DNA of 64,000 bases from Paenibacillus antibioticophila. Its GTDB lineage: Bacteria; Bacillota; Bacilli; Paenibacillales; Paenibacillaceae. Shown here one piece after another: positions 8,739 to 15,631 of this stretch. The first letter of the stretch is position 1. Every line of letters starts with the position of its first letter. The position numbers and the translations under genes were made by a program. The notes under the pieces were generated by a model. That model was not told the origin of the DNA. It saw nothing but the letters and a program-made list of their open reading frames with translations, and ran no database searches. Location of the stretch: assembly GCF_000455265.1 (NCBI RefSeq), contig NZ_HG005141.1, forward strand, positions 640,815 to 704,814, given 5' to 3'.

Positions 8739-10175
8739 TTGAAATATACAAAAATGAATTGGGAACAGCTTCTATGCGGAATACGTTTAAGAGATAAAGC
8801 AGTCAAAGACAGAACAAAATATAACGAATTTGATTTAAGAAATGACTTTGACGATGACTATTCTAGGCTTATACATAGTTCGGCTGTTCGAAGACTACAA
8901 GACAAAGCTCAAGTGTTTCCTCTCGATAATAGTGATTTTATTAGAACACGGCTTACTCATTCACATGAAGTGTCAACAATTGGAAGATCCCTGGGAATAA
9001 GTGTAGAAGAGTATCTAATCGCTGCAAAAAAAATTGACCCGGCACATAGAGGAAAATTAGGAGCGCTACTGGCAGTTGCTGGACTTATGCACGACTTAGG
9101 TAACCCTCCATATGGGCATTTTGGTGAATCAGCCATCCAAAATTTTTTTAGATATTGGTTTGATAATGAAGGGGCTGAGTATAAAAAAATATTAGGAGAG
9201 AAAAAGTGTGCAGATTTTATAAATTTCGAAGGAAATGCACAGACGTTTAGATTAGTTACAAAGTTAAATAATTTATTTGATGAGTTCGGATTTAACCTAT
9301 CTGTTTCTTCACTAGCAAGTATCTTAAAATATCCTCGATCCTCAACAGAGGGAAACAAAGAAGATATTGTTCGGGAAAAAGAAAATCTAGGAATAAGTTA
9401 TAAAAAATTTGGGTACTTACAGGCTGAAGCAGATCGATTTGAGGCCGTAAGAGAGCACACAGGAATTGGGGAGAGTAGACATCCTATTACGTTCCTTTTA
9501 GAAGCAGCTGATGACATTGCCTACGCTGCTGCCGATATAGAGGATGGGTGTAAAAAAGGGGTGCTTGATTACACCACTATTAAGGAAACATTAAGTGAAT
9601 TCCTTCAAGAGGGTACGGAAGAAGAACAGGATATTCTGAATTCATTTGTAAATTCATACGAAAGAAATTACCAAAGTATGCGATCTGATAAGCTTGATAA
9701 CGCTGTCCAAGCTCTCAGAATTAATGCACAAGGATTTATGATTAAATCAGTAGTCAAAGAGTTTATACATAGACATGATCAGATTTTGAATGGGGAATTT
9801 GATGAAGATATATTATTGGCTTCTGATGCAGAAAAAGTACGTAGGGCAATGAAAAAGCTATCATTTACTATCTTTGATAGTAAGGAAATTGTCTTAAGGG
9901 AATATGCCGGCGGTAAAGTAATACAGGGATTACTTGAAATGTTCGTTAATGCTGTTGTTTCTGATAATAGAAAAAATTCAAAGACTGAGGAAGGAAAGCT
10001 TTATTTATTGATTTCGGGTAATTATAAAGATATTATGAACAAATATTGTTCTGATAGAGATGGTGATCAACCAAGTATCTATGATAGATTGCTTCTTGTA
10101 ACTGATTTTATATGTGGCATGACTGACTCGTATGCTCTTGATTTATATAGAAGACTAACAGGCATTACACTATAG
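8739..10175 (+). CDS. HD-domain dGTP triphosphohydrolase-like protein
   Basis: 478 aa, of the dGTPase/HD superfamily that cleaves dGTP (or other dNTPs) to nucleoside and triphosphate. The catalytic HD set is visible: RLTHSHEVSTIGRSLG (His74) and LMHDLGNPPYGHFGE (His118, Asp119), with a later Asp in FLLEAADDIAYAAAD. The family start RRLQDKAQVFPL is present. Length is close to bacterial dGTPases. The start is TTG at 8739, 8 nt after AGGGAG; an ATG at 8754 is possible. Homologues can deplete dNTPs to stop phage replication. It is followed 13 bases later by a nucleotidyltransferase gene, and it is AT-rich like the qat-like genes beside it. Confidence 0.85.
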   Translation: MKYTKMNWEQLLCGIRLRDKAVKDRTKYNEFDLRNDFDDDYSRLIHSSAVRRLQDKAQVFPLDNSDFIRTRLTHSHEVSTIGRSLGISVEEYLIAAKKIDPAHRGKLGALLAVAGLMHDLGNPPYGHFGESAIQNFFRYWFDNEGAEYKKILGEKKCADFINFEGNAQTFRLVTKLNNLFDEFGFNLSVSSLASILKYPRSSTEGNKEDIVREKENLGISYKKFGYLQAEADRFEAVREHTGIGESRHPITFLLEAADDIAYAAADIEDGCKKGVLDYTTIKETLSEFLQEGTEEEQDILNSFVNSYERNYQSMRSDKLDNAVQALRINAQGFMIKSVVKEFIHRHDQILNGEFDEDILLASDAEKVRRAMKKLSFTIFDSKEIVLREYAGGKVIQGLLEMFVNAVVSDNRKNSKTEEGKLYLLISGNYKDIMNKYCSDRDGDQPSIYDRLLLVTDFICGMTDSYALDLYRRLTGITL

Positions 10176-10188
10176 GAGGAAAGCTTTT

Positions 10189-10878
10189 GTGATTAAGGAG
10201 AAGCTTATAGCCGAAAATACTCTAAAAAGGATAGGAATACTTAAAGATCAATCCTTCAAAATTTTCGAATTATTTCGATGTTTAAGTGAGGCTGGGGACA
10301 TTATCATTGTTGGGGGAGCTTTGAGAAACTTTGCCTTTGAAAATGTACCCCGAGACATAGACATTATTATTGATGATTGTAGCAGAGATGAACTTGATGA
10401 TAAATTGAAAGAGTTTGATTACCAAAAGAATAGATTTGGTGGTTACAAAATTAAAGTTGATAATATAGAATTTGATATTTGGTCGATATACGATAATTGG
10501 GCATTCAAGGAAGGGATTCATTCTTCAACTTTCTCTAACATTTCTAAAAGCACTTTCTTTAATTTTGATGCTATTGCTTTTAATATTTCAACTTCTGAAC
10601 TTGATGCAGATACTTTTGTTCATGCATTTGATACTAATCTCTTGGATATTACTTTAGAAGATGACTTTGTTCCGTTAAATCCGACTCCTGAAGTTAATGT
10701 GATGCGAGCATTTCATATTCATAATGAATGGGGACTTGAATTCTCAGATAAGGTGAAAGATTATGTATCCGAATGGTTTTTAAACACTTCAGACCCATAC
10801 GATAAATTACATGAGGCTGAATTAAAGCATTATGGAAAAGTCTTTGATAAAGAGAGGTATAAATTTAATTGGTACTAA
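10189..10878 (+). CDS. Pol-beta/poly(A)-polymerase-head nucleotidyltransferase
   Basis: 229 aa. The nucleotidyltransferase signature is complete: VGGALRN (Gly42-Gly43), then PRDIDIIID (Asp56 and Asp58) and a third carboxylate in IEFDIWS (Asp96). This is the head domain shared by CCA-adding enzymes and poly(A) polymerases, without their long RNA-binding tail. The start is GTG at 10189, preceded by AGGAGG 9 nt upstream. It lies 13 bp after the dGTPase stop, so both are surely one operon. Substrate is unknown: it could modify RNA, a protein or a small molecule. Low GC content matches the island. Confidence 0.8.
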   Translation: MIKEKLIAENTLKRIGILKDQSFKIFELFRCLSEAGDIIIVGGALRNFAFENVPRDIDIIIDDCSRDELDDKLKEFDYQKNRFGGYKIKVDNIEFDIWSIYDNWAFKEGIHSSTFSNISKSTFFNFDAIAFNISTSELDADTFVHAFDTNLLDITLEDDFVPLNPTPEVNVMRAFHIHNEWGLEFSDKVKDYVSEWFLNTSDPYDKLHEAELKHYGKVFDKERYKFNWY

Positions 10879-10964
10879 TTTTCGTGATAACTTTTCTTAA
10901 GCATTTAAGGAAGGGTTGATTCAGGCCTCTCTTATATGATTTTAAATGATCCAAATATTTCGCC

Positions 10965-11373
10965 CTAATCATAATACGGTTCCCCCCGCATAATTTTCAC
11001 CACTCGATAAACCTGCTCAACCAGTACAAGCCTCAAAAGCTGGTGGGGATACGTGAAGCGGCCGAACGATATCTTGAGGTCGGAAGCAGGCGGACTTCAT
11101 AGGACAGACCCAGGCTGCCCTATGACAAATGCGATTTGGCTACGGCCATAGGTGGCCATTTTATGTTGGGCTATCTTGTCTGATGTCCACAGCTCGGTCT
11201 CCCGGCGCTTCACCTGCTCTTCCTCACTTGCACTTAATTGCTCCGGCGCCTTCTCGTCGGAAACTCCGTCAACGTCAGCTTGATATAGGGCGTTAATCAT
11301 TTAGCATTCTCTGCAATACCCTGTGTCAGATTTTTTCCTTCAATTTGTCTGCCGCAATAATTTGTATATTCAA
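10965..11373 (-). pseudogene. rlmH: Decayed second copy of rlmH
   Basis: The minus strand still carries most of an rlmH gene: the same TTG start with GGTGGTG before it (NIQIIAADKLKEK, then a stop), the middle [17 protein letters not shown] (identical to the intact gene), [11 protein letters not shown], and the end MRGEPYYD followed by TAG. Several frameshifts, stops and deletions (for example after EEQVKR) destroy it. It is diverged from, not identical to, the intact copy at 910-1389, so the duplication is old or the two came from different strains. It marks the right edge of the defence island. Confidence 0.9.
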
Positions 11374-11740
11374 CGATTCGCACCACCATTAATGATGTAT
11401 TCTATGCTAAGTCTTGCCTAGTTTGTCCATGCTCTGTCTATCATAACATAAAGGGCCTCGTAGCCTTTTCTGCTACTCCGAATAGTTTGACAGTTGTATG
11501 CCTATCATGGTAGACTAGGGCCACTTTAAGGATCGGAGGGTTACGTTTGCTGAACTAGGATATTGGTTTTTCTGTGCGCGATTAATGGAATAGAGAGCTT
11601 TGGACTATTTTCTGTGCATAGTAATCGATATTGGTTTGCCTCGCGGTGACCCTGTTTAAGAAATAGAAATGTACCGGAAGTTAAAGACTCGAGTCCTTTG
11701 ATGCGATCCCTGGGTCTATTCATTTCTGTTCTCTATTTTG
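11374..11740. other. Gene-free stretch beyond the decayed rlmH
   Basis: About 370 bases in which I see no supported gene, RNA or repeat. The reading frames present are short and protein-unlike. It may be decayed sequence, given the pseudogenes on both sides. Confidence 0.4.
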
Positions 11741-11789
11741 ATTACTGAATGCACAGGCAGCCGGCCTGTGTTTTTTATTATTCAGTAAT
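11741..11789 (+). terminator. Hairpin terminator with nested outer repeat
   Basis: The inner stem CACAGGC/GCCTGTG is followed by TTTTTT. An outer inverted repeat, ATTACTGAAT / ATTCAGTAAT, frames it. It ends transcription in the plus direction just before the decayed hydrolase, so whatever gene it served upstream is gone. Confidence 0.65.
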
Positions 11790-11803
11790 GGAGGAATGAA
11801 ACG

Positions 11804-12025
11804 ATGAGTGAAAATTCTTGCACGTTAACGGTGTCACGCTCTGTACGGAAAGATTCGGTGACTTAGCTAATCCCGCGATTTTGCTGATCATGTGGGCTCA
11901 GACTTCGATGATTTGGTGGAGATGATTTCTGCAAGCGTATTGCCAATGCAGGACGGTTTGTCATCCGGTATGACAACCGCGATGTCGGCCGGCCGATCAT
12001 ATATCCGCCGGGACAACACTATTAA
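11804..12025 (+). pseudogene. Decayed amino-terminal part of an alpha/beta hydrolase
   Basis: A good start (ATG with GGAGG 9 nt before) opens MSENSCTLTV but the frame soon breaks. The continuation in another frame reads LCTERFGDLANPAILLIM, then TSMIWW, and in a third FCKRIANAGRFVIRYDNRDVG. This is the typical beginning of alpha/beta-fold hydrolases of the epoxide-hydrolase/proline-iminopeptidase type (the RYDNRDxG strand is diagnostic). The catalytic serine and the rest of the gene are missing. At least two frameshifts and a large 3' deletion are present. Confidence 0.75.
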
Positions 12026-12127
12026 TGCGATTGTAGATCATACCTTTATAGAATCGGCCTGAAATCAGGGAGTAATACCATCATCTATTAAAAACACTTC
12101 ATCCAAGAAACGGAGACCCGAACTACC

Positions 12128-13477
12128 ATGAAATCCTCGCCGATGTCCCGGCCTTTTTATTATCTGTGGACCACTCAGACTGCGGCCAATGCCGCAGACG
12201 TGCTCTATATTATGGCGCTCACCGTGCTGGTGCTGAACCAGACGAACTCGCTCGTATCTGCGGCGCTAATGCCCTTGATGCGCAGCTTCGCTCAAATGAT
12301 CAGCGGTCTGATCGCACCATTGCTGATCAATCGCTTTAGGCTGCCTTCCTTACTTCTCTTATCGCAGACCGGCCAGTTTCTGCTGTTCATCGTCCTGGCG
12401 GTCTATCTGCAATTACAAGGGAGCGATGCTTCCCTTATTCTTGTGTTTGTACTCGTCTTTGTTATGTCTTTCCTTGATGGATGGACGGTACCGACCCGTA
12501 ATGCGCTTGTGCCGCGGCTCGTTCCCAATGAGCAAAGCCTGCTCAAAGCCAATGGTCTCATCAGTGTCAGCGATCAGGTGGTGCAGTTTGCCGGCTGGGG
12601 CTTGAGCGGTATCGTCGTCGCAATGCTTGGCCCGAGTCCGACATTGCTGGTGACAGCGGTGATCTATGGCTTGGCGGCGGCCTTTACCCTGGGCGTGAAG
12701 GAACCGGCTGAGTCCGGTGACTCCGCAGCCCATGCCACCACTGCAACTTCCGGCATGTCTGGCACCGACGGTACTTCTAGCGCTTCTGACACCACAGCGA
12801 ACGCTGCCATTGGCTCTTCTAGTGCTTCCGCCACCACCGGCCCATCGCGCTGGCACACGCTAACCGAAGGCTGGAAGACGATCTGGCGCATGCCGCGCCT
12901 CCGCCTGCTGACCTTTATGGACATCATCGACATGCTGGGCGGCTCGGTCTGGGTCGGCGCCTTCACGCTCGCCTTCGTGCAGACCGCGCTTGGGCAAGGC
13001 GAGGAATGGTGGGGGTTCATTAATGCGGCGTATTTTGCGGGAACGGTCAGCGGCGGACTGCTGGTGCTGGCGTTGGTGCGGACCATCGGCGACCGCTTCC
13101 TGTCGGCGATGCTGATCGGCATGGCAGGCTATGGCCTGCTTACTGCCGTATACGCCGTCAACACCGAGCCTTACATCGCCCTCATTCTTGTGCTGCTGAT
13201 GGGCCCGTTTGCAGAACTGTCCATCGTCAACCGCCGCACGCTCATCCAGCGCAGTGTCGGCAAGCTGATGCTGCCCAAGGTGCTGTCCGCTCAGGCCTCC
13301 CTGCTGCACCTGGTCTTCTGCATCTCGCTGCTGGGCATGGCCGGGCTAGCCGAATGGTTCGGCATCGTGAACCTTTACCTGCTCGCCGCCGCGCTAACTA
13401 TAGTGGCCTTTATCGTAGGCGTGCTTGGCCGCCGGAGCTTCCGAGCCCCAGCCGAGCAAGACACCGCACCCAATTAA
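12128..13477 (+). CDS. Major facilitator superfamily transporter
   Basis: 449 aa with about twelve hydrophobic segments in two halves, the usual MFS layout, so an inner-membrane secondary transporter. The beginning (YYLWTTQTAANAADVLYIMALTVLVL) resembles multidrug/macrolide-efflux type members. The central cytoplasmic loop (about residues 195-245) is expanded and made almost only of Ala, Ser, Thr and Gly, which is unusual. Substrate is unknown. The start at 12128 has only a weak CGGAG about 13 nt upstream. The gene ends before a strong terminator. It stands alone and is GC-rich. Confidence 0.85.
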   Translation: MKSSPMSRPFYYLWTTQTAANAADVLYIMALTVLVLNQTNSLVSAALMPLMRSFAQMISGLIAPLLINRFRLPSLLLLSQTGQFLLFIVLAVYLQLQGSDASLILVFVLVFVMSFLDGWTVPTRNALVPRLVPNEQSLLKANGLISVSDQVVQFAGWGLSGIVVAMLGPSPTLLVTAVIYGLAAAFTLGVKEPAESGDSAAHATTATSGMSGTDGTSSASDTTANAAIGSSSASATTGPSRWHTLTEGWKTIWRMPRLRLLTFMDIIDMLGGSVWVGAFTLAFVQTALGQGEEWWGFINAAYFAGTVSGGLLVLALVRTIGDRFLSAMLIGMAGYGLLTAVYAVNTEPYIALILVLLMGPFAELSIVNRRTLIQRSVGKLMLPKVLSAQASLLHLVFCISLLGMAGLAEWFGIVNLYLLAAALTIVAFIVGVLGRRSFRAPAEQDTAPN

Positions 13478-13508
13478 TCTCCGCCAACCTTCGCACACGC
13501 TCCATAAA

Positions 13509-13545
13509 AGCAGGGCAAGCCAGCGCTTGCCCTGCTTACTTTTTC
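13509..13545 (+). terminator. Intrinsic terminator of the MFS gene
   Basis: The stem AGCAGGGCAAG / CTTGCCCTGCT is followed by TACTTTTTC, shortly after the transporter stop codon. Confidence 0.85.
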
Positions 13546-13572
13546 CCAACCCATCCAGCTCTTATCGACAGC

Positions 13573-13612
13573 AAAAAGGCGGCCTCCACCCGCAAAGGGG
13601 CAGACTACCGCC
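13573..13612 (-). terminator. Intrinsic terminator of the CxxH/CxxC gene
   Basis: On the minus strand GGCGGTAG pairs loosely with GAGGCCGCC and is followed by TTTTT. It lies about 30 bases after the stop codon of the small gene at 13645. Confidence 0.6.
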
Positions 13613-13644
13613 TATCATTACCTTATCGTCATTTTACGTCTGAC

Positions 13645-13812
13645 TTACACCACCAAAAACCGTGCCTCGCAGTCGCATTCCTGGCACTTGACCGGCGGCT
13701 CCCAATCAATAAACTTCGTGTGCTCGAGATCCACCACGTCCGGGGCCTCCTCGAACTCGTCCACAAACATATCAATCGCCAGCTCCACATGATCCTTGCA
13801 TACCACGTACAT
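13645..13812 (-). CDS. CxxH/CxxC small protein
   Basis: 55 aa, a complete small gene. The peptide starts MYVVCKDHVELAIDMFVDEF and ends WEPPVKCQECDCEARFLVV. It has one CxxH (CKDH) and one CxxC (CQEC) motif, which together could bind a zinc ion. This matches the small CxxH/CxxC family I recall in Bacillus, usually located between htrA and rlmH; here it lies between displaced htrA and rlmH genes, agreeing with that synteny. Function is unknown. A purine-rich GAGGAAAGG lies about 12 nt before the ATG. The opposite and shifted frames over this region are shadows. Confidence 0.85.
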   Translation of the reverse strand: MYVVCKDHVELAIDMFVDEFEEAPDVVDLEHTKFIDWEPPVKCQECDCEARFLVV

Positions 13813-14044
13813 GCACAAAGCATCCTTTCCTCTACCGCTCCCGCGGCGCGCTTCTCGTATTCAGGTTGTCCTTTATCAGTTCTATCATACTCGGCGCAAA
13901 AAAGGAACCTGCTCCCTCGCTTCATCCCGCGAACATTTTCTTACAATTGCAGCAAAAAGAGGCCATATCCGGCACTAAACTCCCGGTACCGCCTCTCGGA
14001 TTACAACTCAGACCCCAAGTTTAAAATAAATCCCTATTCGTGCG

Positions 14045-14083
14045 CGTTCAAAAGGTCAACTTTTTCAGCAACGTGAGGGTTGC
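14045..14083 (+). repeat. Truncated copy of the 170-bp terminal-repeat element
   Basis: About 39 bases beginning GTTCAAAAGGTCAACTTTTT resemble one end of the elements at 35077-35248 and 57858-58027 (GTTCAAAAAGTCAGCTTTTCAGCACCGAG...). The other part is missing. It sits directly at the 3' end of the glutathione peroxidase gene. Confidence 0.6.
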
Positions 14084-14088
14084 CCCTT

Positions 14089-14577
14089 CTACTTGCCTTC
14101 CGCCAGCAGCTTCTGAATGTAGCCCTCGATCTTGGACGGCTCATCGGTGGGGGCGAACCGCTTCACTACCTTGCCCTCCTGGTCGATCAGGAACTTCGTG
14201 AAGTTCCACTTGACCGCCTTCGAGCCGAGCACCCCCGGAGCCTCCTTCGTCAAATGCTTGAACAGCGGATGCGCTCCATCCCCGTTCACTTCAATCTTCG
14301 CATACAACGGGAAGGTCACGCCAAAATTCAACTCACAAGCGGAAGCGATATCCTCATTGTCCCCCGGCTCCTGGTTGGCAAATTGACCGCACGGAAAGCC
14401 GAGAACCGCCAGCCCCCGATTGCCGTAGTCCTCGTGAAGCTTCTGAAGACCCTTGAACTGGGGAGCAAATCCACACTTCGTCGCCGTATTGACGATCAGC
14501 ATCACCTGTCCCTTGTAAGGTGCCAGCGTCTGCTGTTCCCCGCGGATGGTGGTTACTTCGATATCATAAATAGACAT
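14089..14577 (-). CDS. Glutathione/thiol peroxidase (GPx family)
   Basis: 162 aa, typical for bacterial cysteine GPx. It reduces peroxides, in Bacillales most likely with thioredoxin or bacillithiol rather than glutathione. The catalytic tetrad is visible: Cys36 in NTATKCGFAPQF, Gln in LGFPCGQFANQEPG, and Trp-Asn in VKWNFTKFL. No signal peptide, so cytoplasmic. Shine-Dalgarno GGAG lies before the ATG. It is transcribed divergently from an OhrR-type regulator; the -10 region overlaps a GAATTG/CAATTT palindrome like the one in front of the regulator, so oxidant-controlled repression is likely. Confidence 0.9.
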   Translation of the reverse strand: MSIYDIEVTTIRGEQQTLAPYKGQVMLIVNTATKCGFAPQFKGLQKLHEDYGNRGLAVLGFPCGQFANQEPGDNEDIASACELNFGVTFPLYAKIEVNGDGAHPLFKHLTKEAPGVLGSKAVKWNFTKFLIDQEGKVVKRFAPTDEPSKIEGYIQKLLAEGK

Positions 14578-14614
14578 GATCCCATCTCCTTTGCCGAATT
14601 AATTTTTCCTAATT

Positions 14615-14645
14615 GAATTGTATGCAATTTAATTTTCGAAGTCAA
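14615..14645 (-). promoter_or_regulatory. gpx promoter and overlapping OhrR-type operator
   Basis: On the minus strand -35 TTGACT (14645-14640) and -10 TACAAT (14622-14617) are separated by 17 bp. The palindrome GAATTG-TATG-CAATTT (14615-14630) covers the -10. A regulator bound here would block polymerase. Confidence 0.75.
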
Positions 14646-14683
14646 ATATTCGCAGCACCCTCTCACATCGTCTTGATTCCGTT

Positions 14684-14742
14684 TTGACCCCGACCGAAGC
14701 TCGTGCTATAATTCGACCAAACAAATGAATTGTATCCAATTC
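14684..14742 (+). promoter_or_regulatory. Promoter and operator of the OhrR-type regulator
   Basis: -35 TTGACC (14684-14689), 17-bp spacer and -10 TATAAT (14707-14712) with an extended TGN. Directly downstream lies GAATTG-TATC-CAATTC (14727-14742), a perfect 6+6 palindrome of the same type as the gpx operator. This points to autorepression. Confidence 0.8.
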
Positions 14743-14767
14743 AATAGCAGGCAGGTGAATCATCAAC

Positions 14768-15226
14768 ATGTCCGAGACCAACAACACAAGCATCTCCCTC
14801 AAGCTCGACGATCAGCTCTGCTTCGCCTTCTACGCTTGCTCCCGGGGCATCATGAAGCTGTACCGCCCGCTGCTGCAGGAGCTGGGACTGACCTATACTC
14901 AATATATTACCCTTCTGGCGCTATGGGAGCAGGATGCGGTCACCGTCAAGGAGCTTGGCAGCCGCCTGTTCCTCGATTCCGGGACACTGACGCCGCTGCT
15001 AAAGAAGCTGGAAGCTATGGGGCTGCTGAGCCGTACCCGCGACCCAAAGGACGAGCGCAACGTCATCATCACCCTGACCGGGAAGGGGCAGGAGCTTCGG
15101 CACCAGGCCAAGGAAATCCCCTGCAAAATCTATCAGGATACCAAGGTCAATCCCGAGGACGTCCAGGCGCAGCTTGCCCAAATCCGCGGCTTTCTGCATA
15201 AGCTTGAATCAGAAGCCGCGCTCTAA
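14768..15226 (+). CDS. ohrR: MarR-family organic-peroxide sensor, OhrR-like
   Basis: 152 aa, winged helix-turn-helix dimer. The OhrR hallmark is visible near the amino terminus: LDDQLCFAFYACSRG, where the first Cys (Cys18) is the peroxide-sensing residue. The DNA-binding part reads VTVKELGSRLFLDSGTLTPL followed by the wing (RTRDPKDERNVIITLT). It probably represses itself and the divergent peroxidase gene and lets go after oxidation. Usual partners are ohr genes; here the partner is a GPx. The ATG at 14768 has AGGCAGGTG upstream. Confidence 0.88.
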   Translation: MSETNNTSISLKLDDQLCFAFYACSRGIMKLYRPLLQELGLTYTQYITLLALWEQDAVTVKELGSRLFLDSGTLTPLLKKLEAMGLLSRTRDPKDERNVIITLTGKGQELRHQAKEIPCKIYQDTKVNPEDVQAQLAQIRGFLHKLESEAAL

Positions 15227-15252
15227 AAAGACAAGAGGCTGTCCCTGAACAC

Positions 15253-15298
15253 AAAAAAGCCAGAAGGAAAAGGTGATATTTCCATCCGGCTTTTTTTA
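15253..15298 (+). terminator. Intrinsic terminator of ohrR
   Basis: AAAAAAGCC..GGAAA pairs with TTTCC..GGCTTTTTTT shortly after the stop codon. Arms are imperfect but long, and the T-run is strong. Confidence 0.75.
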
Positions 15299-15339
15299 TG
15301 TTTGTAGGAAGTGGCCGCGGCGCGGCGAAAATGCTTTTT

Positions 15340-15570
15340 GTACGAATTTTCGTATATAACTGCTCCTTAATGCCATTGACCGGAAGAGTTTGAACGATAT
15401 TTCATACAAAATGCCCTCGTCCCCTCGCTTCACGGGCGCTTTTATACGATATTTCGTTCAAAATCCTGAATTCAGACGGTGCGGGAGGGATGTTGTGCGA
15501 CTTTTCGTACAAAACTGCGACATGGAACCGTCCACCAAGCGGGGGTGGTTGATATTTCGTACAAAAGTCC
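15340..15570. repeat. Five copies of a TTTCGTACAAAA-type motif at 51-52 bp spacing
   Basis: Related 17-base cores begin at 15343, 15395, 15447, 15498 and 15550 (for example CGATATTTCATACAAAA, CGATATTTCGTTCAAAA, CGACTTTTCGTACAAAA). Distances are 52, 52, 51 and 52. The bases between cores are not conserved. The first copy contains a palindrome TACGAATTTTCGTA. This fills the gap between ohrR and the sucrose phosphorylase gene; no gene is seen here. Confidence 0.7.
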
Positions 15571-15631
15571 GGCAACGCTGGGCATTTGATTTGACGACCT
15601 TTCGGGACAGCCCCCCTTATGTTCCCCTTCC

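Noticed and set aside
1390-10964. Serine recombinase (ccr) genes of an SCC element
   Set aside because: None of the genes in the interval resembles a recombinase, so a complete SCC is not present.
13354-14076. Plus-strand frame of 240 codons across the MFS end and the CxxH gene
   Set aside because: Overlaps the MFS gene end, two terminators and the CxxH gene; composition is not protein-like.
15340-15570. CRISPR-like look of the evenly spaced motif array
   Set aside because: The cores are too degenerate and short, spacers are only part of a 52-base period and no cas gene is near.
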